NCBI GenBank assembly: GCA_964342855.1
Contig: CAYFIB010000006.1
Location: 1 to 64,000, forward strand
Direction of reading: 5' to 3'
Length of the DNA stretch: 64,000 nucleotides
Source: JBCBJX01 sp964342855
GTDB taxonomy: Bacteria > Pseudomonadota > Alphaproteobacteria > Caulobacterales > Parvularculaceae
The translations under genes were made by a program, and so were the position numbers. This document shows positions 43,701-51,335 of the stretch, piece after piece. Positions within the stretch are counted from its first letter, which is position 1. The number at the start of each line of letters is the position of its first letter. The notes under the pieces were generated by a model. It saw only the letters and a program-made list of their open reading frames with translations, did no database searches and was not told the origin of the DNA.

Positions 43701-44297
43701 CTACTCGCGTTCAAAAACCAGCGACACGCTCACCGGCGCGACAGGCGTGATCGCGGGCAGGTTGGCGAGCGCTTTCAGCGTCTCCAGCCCGGCGCCGAGT
43801 TCGAAATCGCGCGCGTCCACCAGAACGGGCGCCGTCGTCTCTACGATCACGCGGTCCGCGCCCGCGCGCGTCACGAACAGCGAAACATCGTATTCCGCCT
43901 CAAGCCCGTGCAGGGCGAGCGTCAGAACGCTCTCGACCGCCTGCCGGTCGCCGACGGCGAGGCCCTCAAACATCGCGGGGTCTGTCTTCAACGTCGCCGC
44001 CGCTTCCGGGAACTCGCTCACCTCGAAGAGGATGTTCCGCATGCGTTCGTTACGGATGTCGATGTTCGTTTCGACAGAATTCAGCGCGACGCCCAGACGC
44101 GCCGTTCCGTCCCGCTCGACACGACCGTTGAGCGTGCGGAAGACGTTCGTCTCCGCGATCGCGCCGGACTTCACCGAGACATAGGTGACCGATGAGAGCT
44201 CTGGGGCGAGCGTCCAGGCGTCCGCAGTTACAGAAGGCGGCGTTCCGCCGCCGCAGGCGGCGAGCATAAAGGCGGCGGCGATCAACAAGGCGCGCAT
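43701..44297 (-). CDS. YceI-family lipoprotein
   Basis: 198 residues: a lipoprotein signal with lipobox LAAC (Cys about residue 15), then a YceI-like lipocalin domain (WTLAPELSSVTYVSVKSGAIAETNVFRTLNGRVERDGTARLGVALNSVETNIDIRNERMRNILFEVSEFPEAAATL), with the family's DiRNERMR signature. YceI proteins bind isoprenoid quinones or polyisoprenoids in the periplasm. Nine bases upstream of argE, perhaps co-transcribed by chance. Confidence 0.88.
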   Translation of the reverse strand: MRALLIAAAFMLAACGGGTPPSVTADAWTLAPELSSVTYVSVKSGAIAETNVFRTLNGRVERDGTARLGVALNSVETNIDIRNERMRNILFEVSEFPEAAATLKTDPAMFEGLAVGDRQAVESVLTLALHGLEAEYDVSLFVTRAGADRVIVETTAPVLVDARDFELGAGLETLKALANLPAITPVAPVSVSLVFERE

Positions 44298-44339
44298 GGA
44301 GTTCTCCGGCTTGCGTTTCCCTCAACGTAATCTCTGGCG

Positions 44340-44366
44340 CGCCCATGTCGATGCAGAGCATGGGCG
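44340..44366. other. Perfect 8-bp inverted repeat between divergent genes
   Basis: CGCCCATG (44340-44347) and CATGGGCG (44359-44366), spacer 11, in the 138-base region between yceI and the unknown membrane gene at 44436. It could be an operator or a hairpin near one transcript start. No regulator is adjacent. Confidence 0.4.
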
Positions 44367-44435
44367 GAGGCTGGCGCGCGCCTTCAAAATCTCTAGAGTT
44401 GCGAGATCGGGGTTTATTCGGGGCGGCGTCACACC

Positions 44436-45113
44436 ATGCGTGTCTTTCTCTACATTCTGGCGACTATCGGGTTCATCGTATTGATCGCAGGCGGTCTGTT
44501 CGTCTTTGCGGTCGTGCGCATCGCAGGCGAGGCGACCGCGCTTCTTGAGGGGGCGTCGGACTACGCCGACGAAACCGTCGCCGCGTTCGGCGAAGCATGG
44601 GACGTGGACACGCTGATGCGGCGCGGCTCGCCTGAATTTCTCGAAGCTGTCCGAGCGAACCCGCAAGGTTTGCAGACCCTCGAAATGGCGCTGAAGCAGA
44701 ACTTCAGCCCCCTGCTTTCGGCGGAACCCGCCGTCTGCGATGGGTTCAATATTGTAACGACAGCGAATGGACGGGTGGCGACGGCGAACTGCACAGTGCT
44801 CGGAAACACCCGGCGCGCGCGGCTGCAGTTTCAGGTTTCATCCGTTCATCGAAATGAAAAATGGGCGCTCCTTGGCATGTTCGTCGATACGGTGGCGGTT
44901 GAAGCGGCGCCGGAAGCGCCGGTGATGATCAACGTGGAGCCTTCAGGCGTGTTGAAGGTTCGCGGCTGGGACGGCCAGCCTGATCTTGCGGTGGCGTCCA
45001 TCGCGTTCTCGGCGCGAGACTTCTCGTTCACACTTGCAACCGATGACGTCCGCACGGGGCGTCCGGGCGTAAGCATGGCGGGGCTTGCGCATTTTCAGCA
45101 TGAGGCCGACTGA
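44436..45113 (+). CDS. Unknown membrane-anchored protein
   Basis: 225 residues, one N-terminal transmembrane helix (about 5-28) with the rest periplasmic or cytoplasmic by topology. About 30-75 is helical and acidic; about 75-150 looks like a small alpha/beta module with Cys in CDGFNIV and NCTVLGN that might pair; the C-terminal 60 residues are beta-rich. No family recognised. It stands just upstream (97 bases) of the large hybrid kinase on the same strand and could be its accessory, but nothing proves that. Confidence 0.6.
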   Translation: MRVFLYILATIGFIVLIAGGLFVFAVVRIAGEATALLEGASDYADETVAAFGEAWDVDTLMRRGSPEFLEAVRANPQGLQTLEMALKQNFSPLLSAEPAVCDGFNIVTTANGRVATANCTVLGNTRRARLQFQVSSVHRNEKWALLGMFVDTVAVEAAPEAPVMINVEPSGVLKVRGWDGQPDLAVASIAFSARDFSFTLATDDVRTGRPGVSMAGLAHFQHEAD

Positions 45114-45210
45114 CTCCGACCGATCTCGGTTCGACGCATCAACACCAATGAACCCTTAAGGTCTTTGCGGCAGTCTGACGAAAAATAATTTCGGAGGACG
45201 CGCCGCGATC

Positions 45211-48200
45211 ATGGCCATTGAGGACTTCTCATGGCGAGCCGGGCCTGACGGAGAGGCGTTCGCCTTTACGGGCGAACCGCCCACTAATTTCGCGCGCCTT
45301 GTCGGACGGAACCTTTTCGAGGTCGCGCAAGCCGCAAAGTCCGACATCGATCAACGGCTGGCTGAAGAGCCGGTGCTCACGCTGAGCGGCGCCGTCGGGT
45401 CGATCGAGTTCTCGTTCAGCGTCACTCGCACGCCAGACGGCTATGCGGGTCGCGTCCGCGAAGAACTTCCGCTGAACCGCGCAGAAGAAAAACTGCAGGC
45501 GACCAACACCATCATCACCGAAGTCCTCGCCCTACTGCCGATTTCGATCGGCATATACGAAGCGGACGGCCAGATCGTATTCGGAAACGAGCTCAGCAGA
45601 GATCAGTTCCCGACAATCTATGAAGACATTTCGAACGGGAAAACCTTCTACGACGCGTTTCAGCGCTATGGCGACGTGTTCTGGCCCGACCTCTCCCTCG
45701 ATGAGAGGAAAATCAAGTTCAAGGAGTTCTCTGACGCGTTCGCCCGCGGCGAAACGCTGGACCTCGTCGGCGCGAACGACACCATCATCAATACGCTGAC
45801 GACACGTCTCTCGAACGGGATGATCCTGTCTCTCGGAACGGACGTTACGGCGGAACGGAACGCCATGCGCGCGCTGGAGGAGAAGTCCGCAATCCTGACC
45901 GAGGTCTTCGACAGTATCGATCAGGGCATTCTGGTTCTTGATGACGATCTCCATTTCACCACCTTCAACGAGAAGGTCTTTGAATACGCTGGCTTCTCAC
46001 GCGAACGCGTCATGGTTGGAAAATCATGCGTCGACGGCATGCGCGCTCTGGCGAAGGAGGGCTTCTACGGCGAGGGTGATCCGGACGAGATCGCCGAGAG
46101 CGTGGCGGAGGATTTGCGTAACCCGAACGGCTATACAACCTATCGACGCATGCGCAGCGGCCGTGATCTGCGCGTGCGATCAACGCCCCGGCCGAGCGGC
46201 GGCTCAATAGTTACGTATACGGATGTTACTGACGAAAAACGCATAAGCCGCGAGCTGGAGGAAAAATCCAACCTTCTGCAGGAGATTTTCAACAGTATCG
46301 AACAAGGCATCACCGTTCTCGATAATGATCTCAGGGTCGAGGTCGCCAATAAACGCATCTTCGATTTCGGAGATTTTACGCCGGAATTCCTGACAATCGG
46401 CTCCAACGTCCTCGACAGCATGCGGATCGTCGCCGAACGCGGCGACTACGGCGAAGGCGACGTCGATGAAATTCTCGCCTTTATGGAGGCGGTCCTCCGG
46501 AGCGGTGAAGGGTATACCGCTTACCGACAATTGCCGGACGGGCGCGAGCTGCGCGCCGTCGTCACGCCGCGCCAGAACGGCGGTGTCATCGTCACCTACA
46601 CCGAAGTGACGGACCTGAAAGAGCGCGAACGCGATCTCGTCGCTGCGCGCAAAAAAGCCGAAGCGGCCGATAAGGCGAAGTCCGAATTCCTTGCGAACAT
46701 GAGCCATGAGATCCGCACGCCCATGAACGGCGTTATCGGCATGGCGGAGCTGCTTCTGAATTCGGACCTGACGCCGGACCAGCGCGAGTGCGCGGAGATC
46801 ATCATCTCTTCCGGCGCGAACCTCGTCACGATCATCAACGATATTCTGGACTTCTCGAAAATTGAGGCCGGTAAGTTCGAGCTGAACGCGGAGAGCTTCG
46901 ATCTTCACGACTCCATCCAGAGCGTCGCGACCCTCCTCATGACGCGCGCGAAGGAAAAGGACGTCGAACTGCTCGTCCGTTATCAGCCGGGCTTGCCGGA
47001 ACGCTTCGTCGCCGACGGCGGACGGCTGCGCCAGGCGGTGACGAACCTCGTCGGCAACGCCGTAAAATTCACGGACATCGGACACGTCCTGATCGATGTC
47101 TCCGGGGAGCGTCTGGGACCGGACGCGCGGGTTATCATCGACGTAACGGATACCGGGTCCGGTATCGCCGAAGACAAGCTTGCGGAAGTCTTCGAGAAGT
47201 TCGCGCAGGCCGACGCGTCGACCACCCGCAAGCACGAAGGCACAGGCCTCGGCCTCGCCATCAGCCGCAGCATCGTGGAGCTGATGGGCGGGCGGATCAC
47301 CGCGACGAGCACCCTCGGCGACGGCTCGACCTTCCGTATCGAACTGACGATGCCCGTCGACGATGCGCGCGACCACGCCGCCCCACCCGCCTGCCTTCCC
47401 GATTTCGAAGGCGTTCGGGCGCTGATCGTCGACGATAACGCCATCAATCGCTGGATCGTCTCTGAACAGATCACTGACTGGGGCTTCCGCGCCGTGACAG
47501 CCTGCGATGCGAAGGAAGCGATGACGCTGGCGCGCGACGCGGCCGAAAGCAACGACCCGTTCGCTCTTTTCATCATCGACTTCCAAATGCCGGAAACGGA
47601 CGGCGAAACCCTCGCCGAGACGCTCCGCAACGAGACCGTCTACGCTGATGCGCCCATCGTCATCCTGTCGTCGGTGCACGAAACCTATCGGCGGGACGCC
47701 AACGACACGACGGTTGTCGATCGCTGGCTGATGAAACCCGTGCGGTCGCTTCGCCTGCAGGAAACGCTCGCAAGCGTTCTGCGCTCAAACGACGACGCAG
47801 AGGACGTTGAGACCGAGCCCGCTGCGGAGGTGGGCGCGGGAGAACCCGCAGCGAAGACGAACACCGAGGCGCTTATCCTTCTCGCAGAGGACAACATCGT
47901 CAATCAGCTCGTCTTCACAAAGATGATTGAAAAAGCGCCTTACGAGGTGATCGTCGCGCAGAACGGCGCCGAGGCCGTGCAGATGTATCAGGACCGCCGC
48001 CCTGATGTCGTGTTTCTGGACGTCTCCATGCCGGTCATGGACGGCCATGAAGCAAGCCGCCGCATCCGCGAGCTGGAAGAAGAAAGCGGGGTGGGACGCA
48101 CGCCCATCATCGGCGTCACCGCCCACGTGATGCGCGAAGACGTCGCCCGCTGCAAAGCGGCGGGCATGGACGATTTCCTTCCGAAGCCGGTCAATAAAGC

Positions 48201-48261
48201 CGCGATCGAAGCTCTGATCGAAAAATGGAAGCCGAAGAACGACGCCGCCCTCACGGCGTGA
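45211..48261 (+). CDS. Triple-PAS hybrid histidine kinase with two receivers
   Basis: 1016 residues, no membrane segments. An N-terminal region (1-95) precedes three related PAS_7-type domains (about 105-220, 225-345, 350-470), each with an LTEVFDSIDQGILVLDDD-like start and a GGxxVTYTDVT-like end. Then HisKA (His499 in NMSHEIRTPMNG), HATPase (NLVGNAVKFTD, DTGSGIAEDKL, GTGLGLAISR), receiver 1 (Asp790 in FIIDFQMPETDG) and receiver 2 (Asp937 in VFLDVSMPVMDG). No histidine phosphotransfer domain, so an outside HPt is needed for relay. The nearest ribosome site, GGAGG, is 14 bases upstream, which is long. Confidence 0.92.
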   Translation: MAIEDFSWRAGPDGEAFAFTGEPPTNFARLVGRNLFEVAQAAKSDIDQRLAEEPVLTLSGAVGSIEFSFSVTRTPDGYAGRVREELPLNRAEEKLQATNTIITEVLALLPISIGIYEADGQIVFGNELSRDQFPTIYEDISNGKTFYDAFQRYGDVFWPDLSLDERKIKFKEFSDAFARGETLDLVGANDTIINTLTTRLSNGMILSLGTDVTAERNAMRALEEKSAILTEVFDSIDQGILVLDDDLHFTTFNEKVFEYAGFSRERVMVGKSCVDGMRALAKEGFYGEGDPDEIAESVAEDLRNPNGYTTYRRMRSGRDLRVRSTPRPSGGSIVTYTDVTDEKRISRELEEKSNLLQEIFNSIEQGITVLDNDLRVEVANKRIFDFGDFTPEFLTIGSNVLDSMRIVAERGDYGEGDVDEILAFMEAVLRSGEGYTAYRQLPDGRELRAVVTPRQNGGVIVTYTEVTDLKERERDLVAARKKAEAADKAKSEFLANMSHEIRTPMNGVIGMAELLLNSDLTPDQRECAEIIISSGANLVTIINDILDFSKIEAGKFELNAESFDLHDSIQSVATLLMTRAKEKDVELLVRYQPGLPERFVADGGRLRQAVTNLVGNAVKFTDIGHVLIDVSGERLGPDARVIIDVTDTGSGIAEDKLAEVFEKFAQADASTTRKHEGTGLGLAISRSIVELMGGRITATSTLGDGSTFRIELTMPVDDARDHAAPPACLPDFEGVRALIVDDNAINRWIVSEQITDWGFRAVTACDAKEAMTLARDAAESNDPFALFIIDFQMPETDGETLAETLRNETVYADAPIVILSSVHETYRRDANDTTVVDRWLMKPVRSLRLQETLASVLRSNDDAEDVETEPAAEVGAGEPAAKTNTEALILLAEDNIVNQLVFTKMIEKAPYEVIVAQNGAEAVQMYQDRRPDVVFLDVSMPVMDGHEASRRIRELEEESGVGRTPIIGVTAHVMREDVARCKAAGMDDFLPKPVNKAAIEALIEKWKPKNDAALTA

Positions 48262-48267
48262 CGCGGT

Positions 48268-49332
48268 TCAGCTCGCGAGCGTGAACGGCTCCAGCCCGGA
48301 AAGGCGCATCGCCGTCGAAACGTCCGGAATACGTCGCGGCGGCAAACCATTCACGGCTTCCGCAAACGCCTTGATGTGCGCCGGCGTCGTGCCGCAGCAC
48401 CCCCCGACGATGTTGAGGAGGCCCGCTTCCGCCCATTCGCGCAGGTGGACGGACATGGATTCCGGCGTTTCGTCATAGCCGCCGAAAGCGTTCGGCAGGC
48501 CGGCGTTCGGGTACGCGGAGACGTAGACGTCCGCGACGCGCGAGAGTTCATCCACATACGGACGCATGAGGTCCGGGCCGAGAGAGCAGTTGACCCCGAT
48601 GGTGAGCGGACGGGCGTGGGCGACGGAGTTCCAGAACGCCTCCGGCGTCTGACCGGACAGGGTGCGCCCGGACTGGTCCGGGATCATGACCGATACCATG
48701 ACCGGAAGGCGCTCGCCGGTTTCGTCGAAAACATCTTCCGCCGCGTACAGCGCCGCCTTGGCGTTGATCGTGTCCGTGATGGTCTCGATCAGGATGATGT
48801 CCGATCCGCCCGCGATCAGTCCTTCGATCGCCTGTTTGTAAGCGGCGTGAAGGCCATCGAAATCAATGCTGCGCGCGCCGGGATCATTGACGTCCGGCGA
48901 GAGCGACGCCGCGCGGTTGGTCGGCCCGACGGCGCCCGCGACGAAGCGCGGTCGTCCGTCGGCGGCCTCCGCCGCGTCGGCGGCTTCGCGCGCGAGGCGC
49001 GCGCCTTCGACATTCATCTCGTAGGCGATCTCCTCCATCGCGTAGTCGGCCTGCGCGATGGTCGTCGCCGAGAAGGTGTTCGTTTCGATGATGTCCGCGC
49101 CCGCGGCGAGATAGTCCGCATGCATCTCACGCACGAGATCCGGTCGCGTGAGGATGAGCGCGTCGTTGTTGCCGCGCAGCTCGACCGGCCAGTCGGCGAA
49201 GCGCTCGCCGCGGAAGTCGGCTTCCGTTAGTCCCTTCCCCTGAAACCAGGTGCCGGCCGCGCCGTCGAGGACGAGAATGCGTTCGGTCAGCGCGACGCGC
49301 AAAGCGTCCAGTCGGTCGGCGCGCTCGGACAT
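48268..49332 (-). CDS. Homocysteine S-methyltransferase module of a split MetH
   Basis: 354 residues, equal to the N-terminal homocysteine-binding domain of cobalamin-dependent methionine synthase: ILVLDGAAGTWFQGKGLTEADFRGERFADWP, GADIIETNTFSATTIAQADY. The zinc Cys triad is complete: Cys249 in GVNCSLG and Cys312-Cys313 in GGCCGTTP. It stops at MRLSGLEPFTLAS, precisely the linker leading into the folate domain in full-length MetH. The folate, B12 and reactivation parts must be in a second gene elsewhere; they are not adjacent. A palindrome upstream suggests regulation. Confidence 0.9.
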   Translation of the reverse strand: MSERADRLDALRVALTERILVLDGAAGTWFQGKGLTEADFRGERFADWPVELRGNNDALILTRPDLVREMHADYLAAGADIIETNTFSATTIAQADYAMEEIAYEMNVEGARLAREAADAAEAADGRPRFVAGAVGPTNRAASLSPDVNDPGARSIDFDGLHAAYKQAIEGLIAGGSDIILIETITDTINAKAALYAAEDVFDETGERLPVMVSVMIPDQSGRTLSGQTPEAFWNSVAHARPLTIGVNCSLGPDLMRPYVDELSRVADVYVSAYPNAGLPNAFGGYDETPESMSVHLREWAEAGLLNIVGGCCGTTPAHIKAFAEAVNGLPPRRIPDVSTAMRLSGLEPFTLAS

Positions 49333-49411
49333 GTGAACTCCTCAGTCTCTGGCGCATGGACGGACGCCGCCCACCTGCGCTCGGTCGGCGCTCGCCGACA
49401 TTCCAAATCAC

Positions 49412-49435
49412 ATAAAGACATCTTTATGTCTTTAT
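49412..49435. promoter_or_regulatory. Palindromic operator between metH module and GST
   Basis: ATAAAGACAT (49412-49421) and ATGTCTTTAT (49426-49435) are perfect 10-base inverted arms around CTTT. A second, overlapping dyad CATAAAGA/TCTTTATG (49411-49418, 49421-49428) shares the bases. It lies 79 bases from the methyltransferase start and 19 from the GST start. Similar ATAAAG/CTTTAT palindromes are known to me from ArsR-type (SahR-like) control of methionine-cycle genes; I cannot confirm the exact consensus here. Confidence 0.7.
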
Positions 49436-49454
49436 CAAGGTCGGGGAGACCGAA

Positions 49455-50093
49455 ATGATCGACCTCTACACGTGGAAGACGCCGAACGGGCGCAAACCGG
49501 CGGTGATGCTGGAGGAGCTGGGTCTCGCCTACGCCGCCAAACCCATCGACATCAGCGCCAACGACCAGTTCGCGCCGGAATTCCTAAAAGTCTCGCCGAA
49601 CAACAAGATCCCGGCGATCGTCGACCATGAAGCGGACGGCGGTCCGCTCTCCGTGTTCGAATCAGGCGCCATCCTCATCTACCTCGCGGAGAAGACCGGA
49701 TCGGACCTGCTGCCGACCGCCGGGCCCGCCCGCGTGAAGACGCTTGAATGGCTGATGTTCCAGATGGGCGGTCTCGGGCCGATGCTCGGCCAGTACGGCC
49801 ACTTCGTCCGGTTCGCGCCGGAGAAGGTTCCCTACGGCGTCAAGCGCTATACGGACGAAGCGAACCGGATCTACCGCGTTCTCGATAAACGGCTCGGCGA
49901 AACCGCCTATATGGCGGGTGATGACTATTCCATCGCCGACATCGCCACCTATCCGTGGCTGAAAGCGCTCGATGACGCGCCGGAGAGCGGCGAAACCGGG
50001 CTCGCGCGCGGCGAAAACATCCGCCGCTGGATGAGCGCCATCGCCGCCCGCCCCGCCGTGGAGCGCGGCATGGCGGTGTTGCAGTCGGCCTAA
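49455..50093 (+). CDS. Glutathione S-transferase (Nu/YfcG-like)
   Basis: 212 residues: an N-terminal thioredoxin-fold half (MIDLYTWKTPNGRKPAVMLEELGLAYAAKPIDISANDQFAPEFLKVSPNNKIPAIVD ... SVFESGAILIYLAEKTG) and a C-terminal helical half (MAGDDYSIADIATYPWL). The TxNGRK stretch and NPNNKIPAI replaced by SPNNKIPAI place it with YfcG/YghU-type transferases, which can have disulfide-reductase activity. Divergent from the MetH module across the palindrome, so possibly under the same control. Confidence 0.9.
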   Translation: MIDLYTWKTPNGRKPAVMLEELGLAYAAKPIDISANDQFAPEFLKVSPNNKIPAIVDHEADGGPLSVFESGAILIYLAEKTGSDLLPTAGPARVKTLEWLMFQMGGLGPMLGQYGHFVRFAPEKVPYGVKRYTDEANRIYRVLDKRLGETAYMAGDDYSIADIATYPWLKALDDAPESGETGLARGENIRRWMSAIAARPAVERGMAVLQSA

Positions 50094-50097
50094 CCCG

Positions 50098-51054
50098 TCA
50101 CCATCGCCACGGAAGCAGAGCATCAAGAACCTTATCGCTGGTCGATTTCTCGTCCTTCTTGTCGCTCTCTTTCGATTGCTGCATCGCCTGCTCTTTAATC
50201 TGCTGTTTGGCGGGATTGAGCACGCCCGGCACGCCGGAGATGCAGCATTCATTCGGGAAAGGCAGCGGCGCGAACTGCTTCGTGAAGCACTGCCCGACTG
50301 GGTTCCCGATGGCGAAGTGGGCGGGGCGCGCGTTTTCAGGCAGCAGCAGGGTGTAGGCCTTGCACTTTCCGTCGTCCGTACAGGCCTTATCGCATTGCTG
50401 AAGCGTCATCTCCCCGCGATAGCCGCCGCCCTCGCGCTCGATGCCCGCCGACCAGTAGTCCACCGCATACTGAACGCCGCCGTTGTTGCGCACATCCAGC
50501 GGCACGCGCGCGCCGCTGTCGCAGCAGTCGTCCTCACGCGGAACGGCGGTCGCGCCCTTCAGCCAGCACTGGCCGAGCGCGCCCTGGGAGCCGGGCTTGG
50601 CGTAAGTCCACGCCTCGCACTTCGCCTCCCGGCGGCACATCTCGCGGCACTCATGGGTTCCATCGCCGGGCAGCATGTAGTTGACGGCGATGTCCTCGCC
50701 GGAAAACGCCATGCCCCGCATGATCGGACCGAGGCCGTCTTCGTATCCGGATGGATAAACACGGGTCGTCTCGGCGAGCGGTTTGAGGGGTTTCACCTGA
50801 CCAAGGTAATCGCCTGCAACGCCGCCGACAGCGACGGAGCCGGGGTTCAACGCCTCCGCGACGCCGTCAGCGACGATCTCAGGATCAACGGCGACTTCCG
50901 CCCCGAGCGACGCCGCGCGCGGCGCCGGGTCGCCGGCGCGCACCACCGCGGCGCCGTCGCCGAGCGGCGCGACATCGATCTGTAGCGGAATACTTTTGGC
51001 GGCGACGACGGCGGCGTAGGTCCCGAGGACCCCGATTGCGAACGCTCTCAACAT
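50098..51054 (-). CDS. Secreted protein with two PAN/Apple-type modules
   Basis: 318 residues. A signal anchor (MLRAFAIGVLGTYAAVVAA), a linker of about 85 residues, then two similar Cys-rich modules. Module 1 (about 120-190): ECREMCRREAKCEAWTY ... GQCWLKGA ... DDCCDSGAR. Module 2 (about 205-280): LQQCDKACTDDGKCKAYTLLL ... GQCFTKQFA ... NECCISGVPG. Each has the C..C..C..C..CC order and an aromatic WTY/YTL stretch usual for PAN. The C-terminus is Gln/Lys/Ser-rich. PAN modules bind proteins or carbohydrates; ligand unknown. AGGGGGAG sits before ATG 51054. Confidence 0.75.
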   Translation of the reverse strand: MLRAFAIGVLGTYAAVVAAKSIPLQIDVAPLGDGAAVVRAGDPAPRAASLGAEVAVDPEIVADGVAEALNPGSVAVGGVAGDYLGQVKPLKPLAETTRVYPSGYEDGLGPIMRGMAFSGEDIAVNYMLPGDGTHECREMCRREAKCEAWTYAKPGSQGALGQCWLKGATAVPREDDCCDSGARVPLDVRNNGGVQYAVDYWSAGIEREGGGYRGEMTLQQCDKACTDDGKCKAYTLLLPENARPAHFAIGNPVGQCFTKQFAPLPFPNECCISGVPGVLNPAKQQIKEQAMQQSKESDKKDEKSTSDKVLDALLPWRW

Positions 51055-51179
51055 GACGGCTCCCCCTCGCGGTTGTTGACGCGAGGGGATGTTAACCAAT
51101 CAGGCGCGGCGGCGCCAACGGCTGAAAGCATCGGCAAGTGGGGCAATTTGGAACCTGCCCCTGTTGGGTGAAAACGAAG

Positions 51180-51335
51180 TCATGCGGCGTTTTCGAAAAT
51201 CGCCTGAATCTCTCTCTTAGTTTCTTCGATTATTTCGTAAATTTCGTCGTCTTCATCTAATTTGTAGTCAGCCGATTCCTGTTGATCTTGATCTTCTACA
51301 TCAAGAAGCAGGTTGTCGCGGTAGCCATTGGTCAT
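51180..51335 (-). CDS. Small acidic protein, 51 residues
   Basis: Starts MTNGYRDNLLLDVED and ends EIQAIFENAA. Very acidic, with a probable disordered first half and a helix (about 28-49: DDEIYEIIEETKREIQAIFE) of coiled-coil character. Its ATG overlaps the stop of the upstream hydrolase-like gene by 4 bases (ATGA), so it is made only with that gene's translation. No named family. Size, charge and the helix resemble Pup-type proteins, but the terminal Gly-Gly-Gln/Glu tail is absent. Confidence 0.65.
   Translation of the reverse strand: MTNGYRDNLLLDVEDQDQQESADYKLDEDDEIYEIIEETKREIQAIFENAA

Noticed and set aside
46204..47679. 491-codon minus-strand frame over the large kinase
   Set aside because: Shadow of HisKA/HATPase/receiver coding sequence; composition typical of reverse frames.
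51180..51335. True Pup (prokaryotic ubiquitin-like protein)
   Set aside because: No C-terminal Gly-Gly-Gln/Glu and no proteasome ATPase or ligase nearby; only size, acidity and helix are similar.
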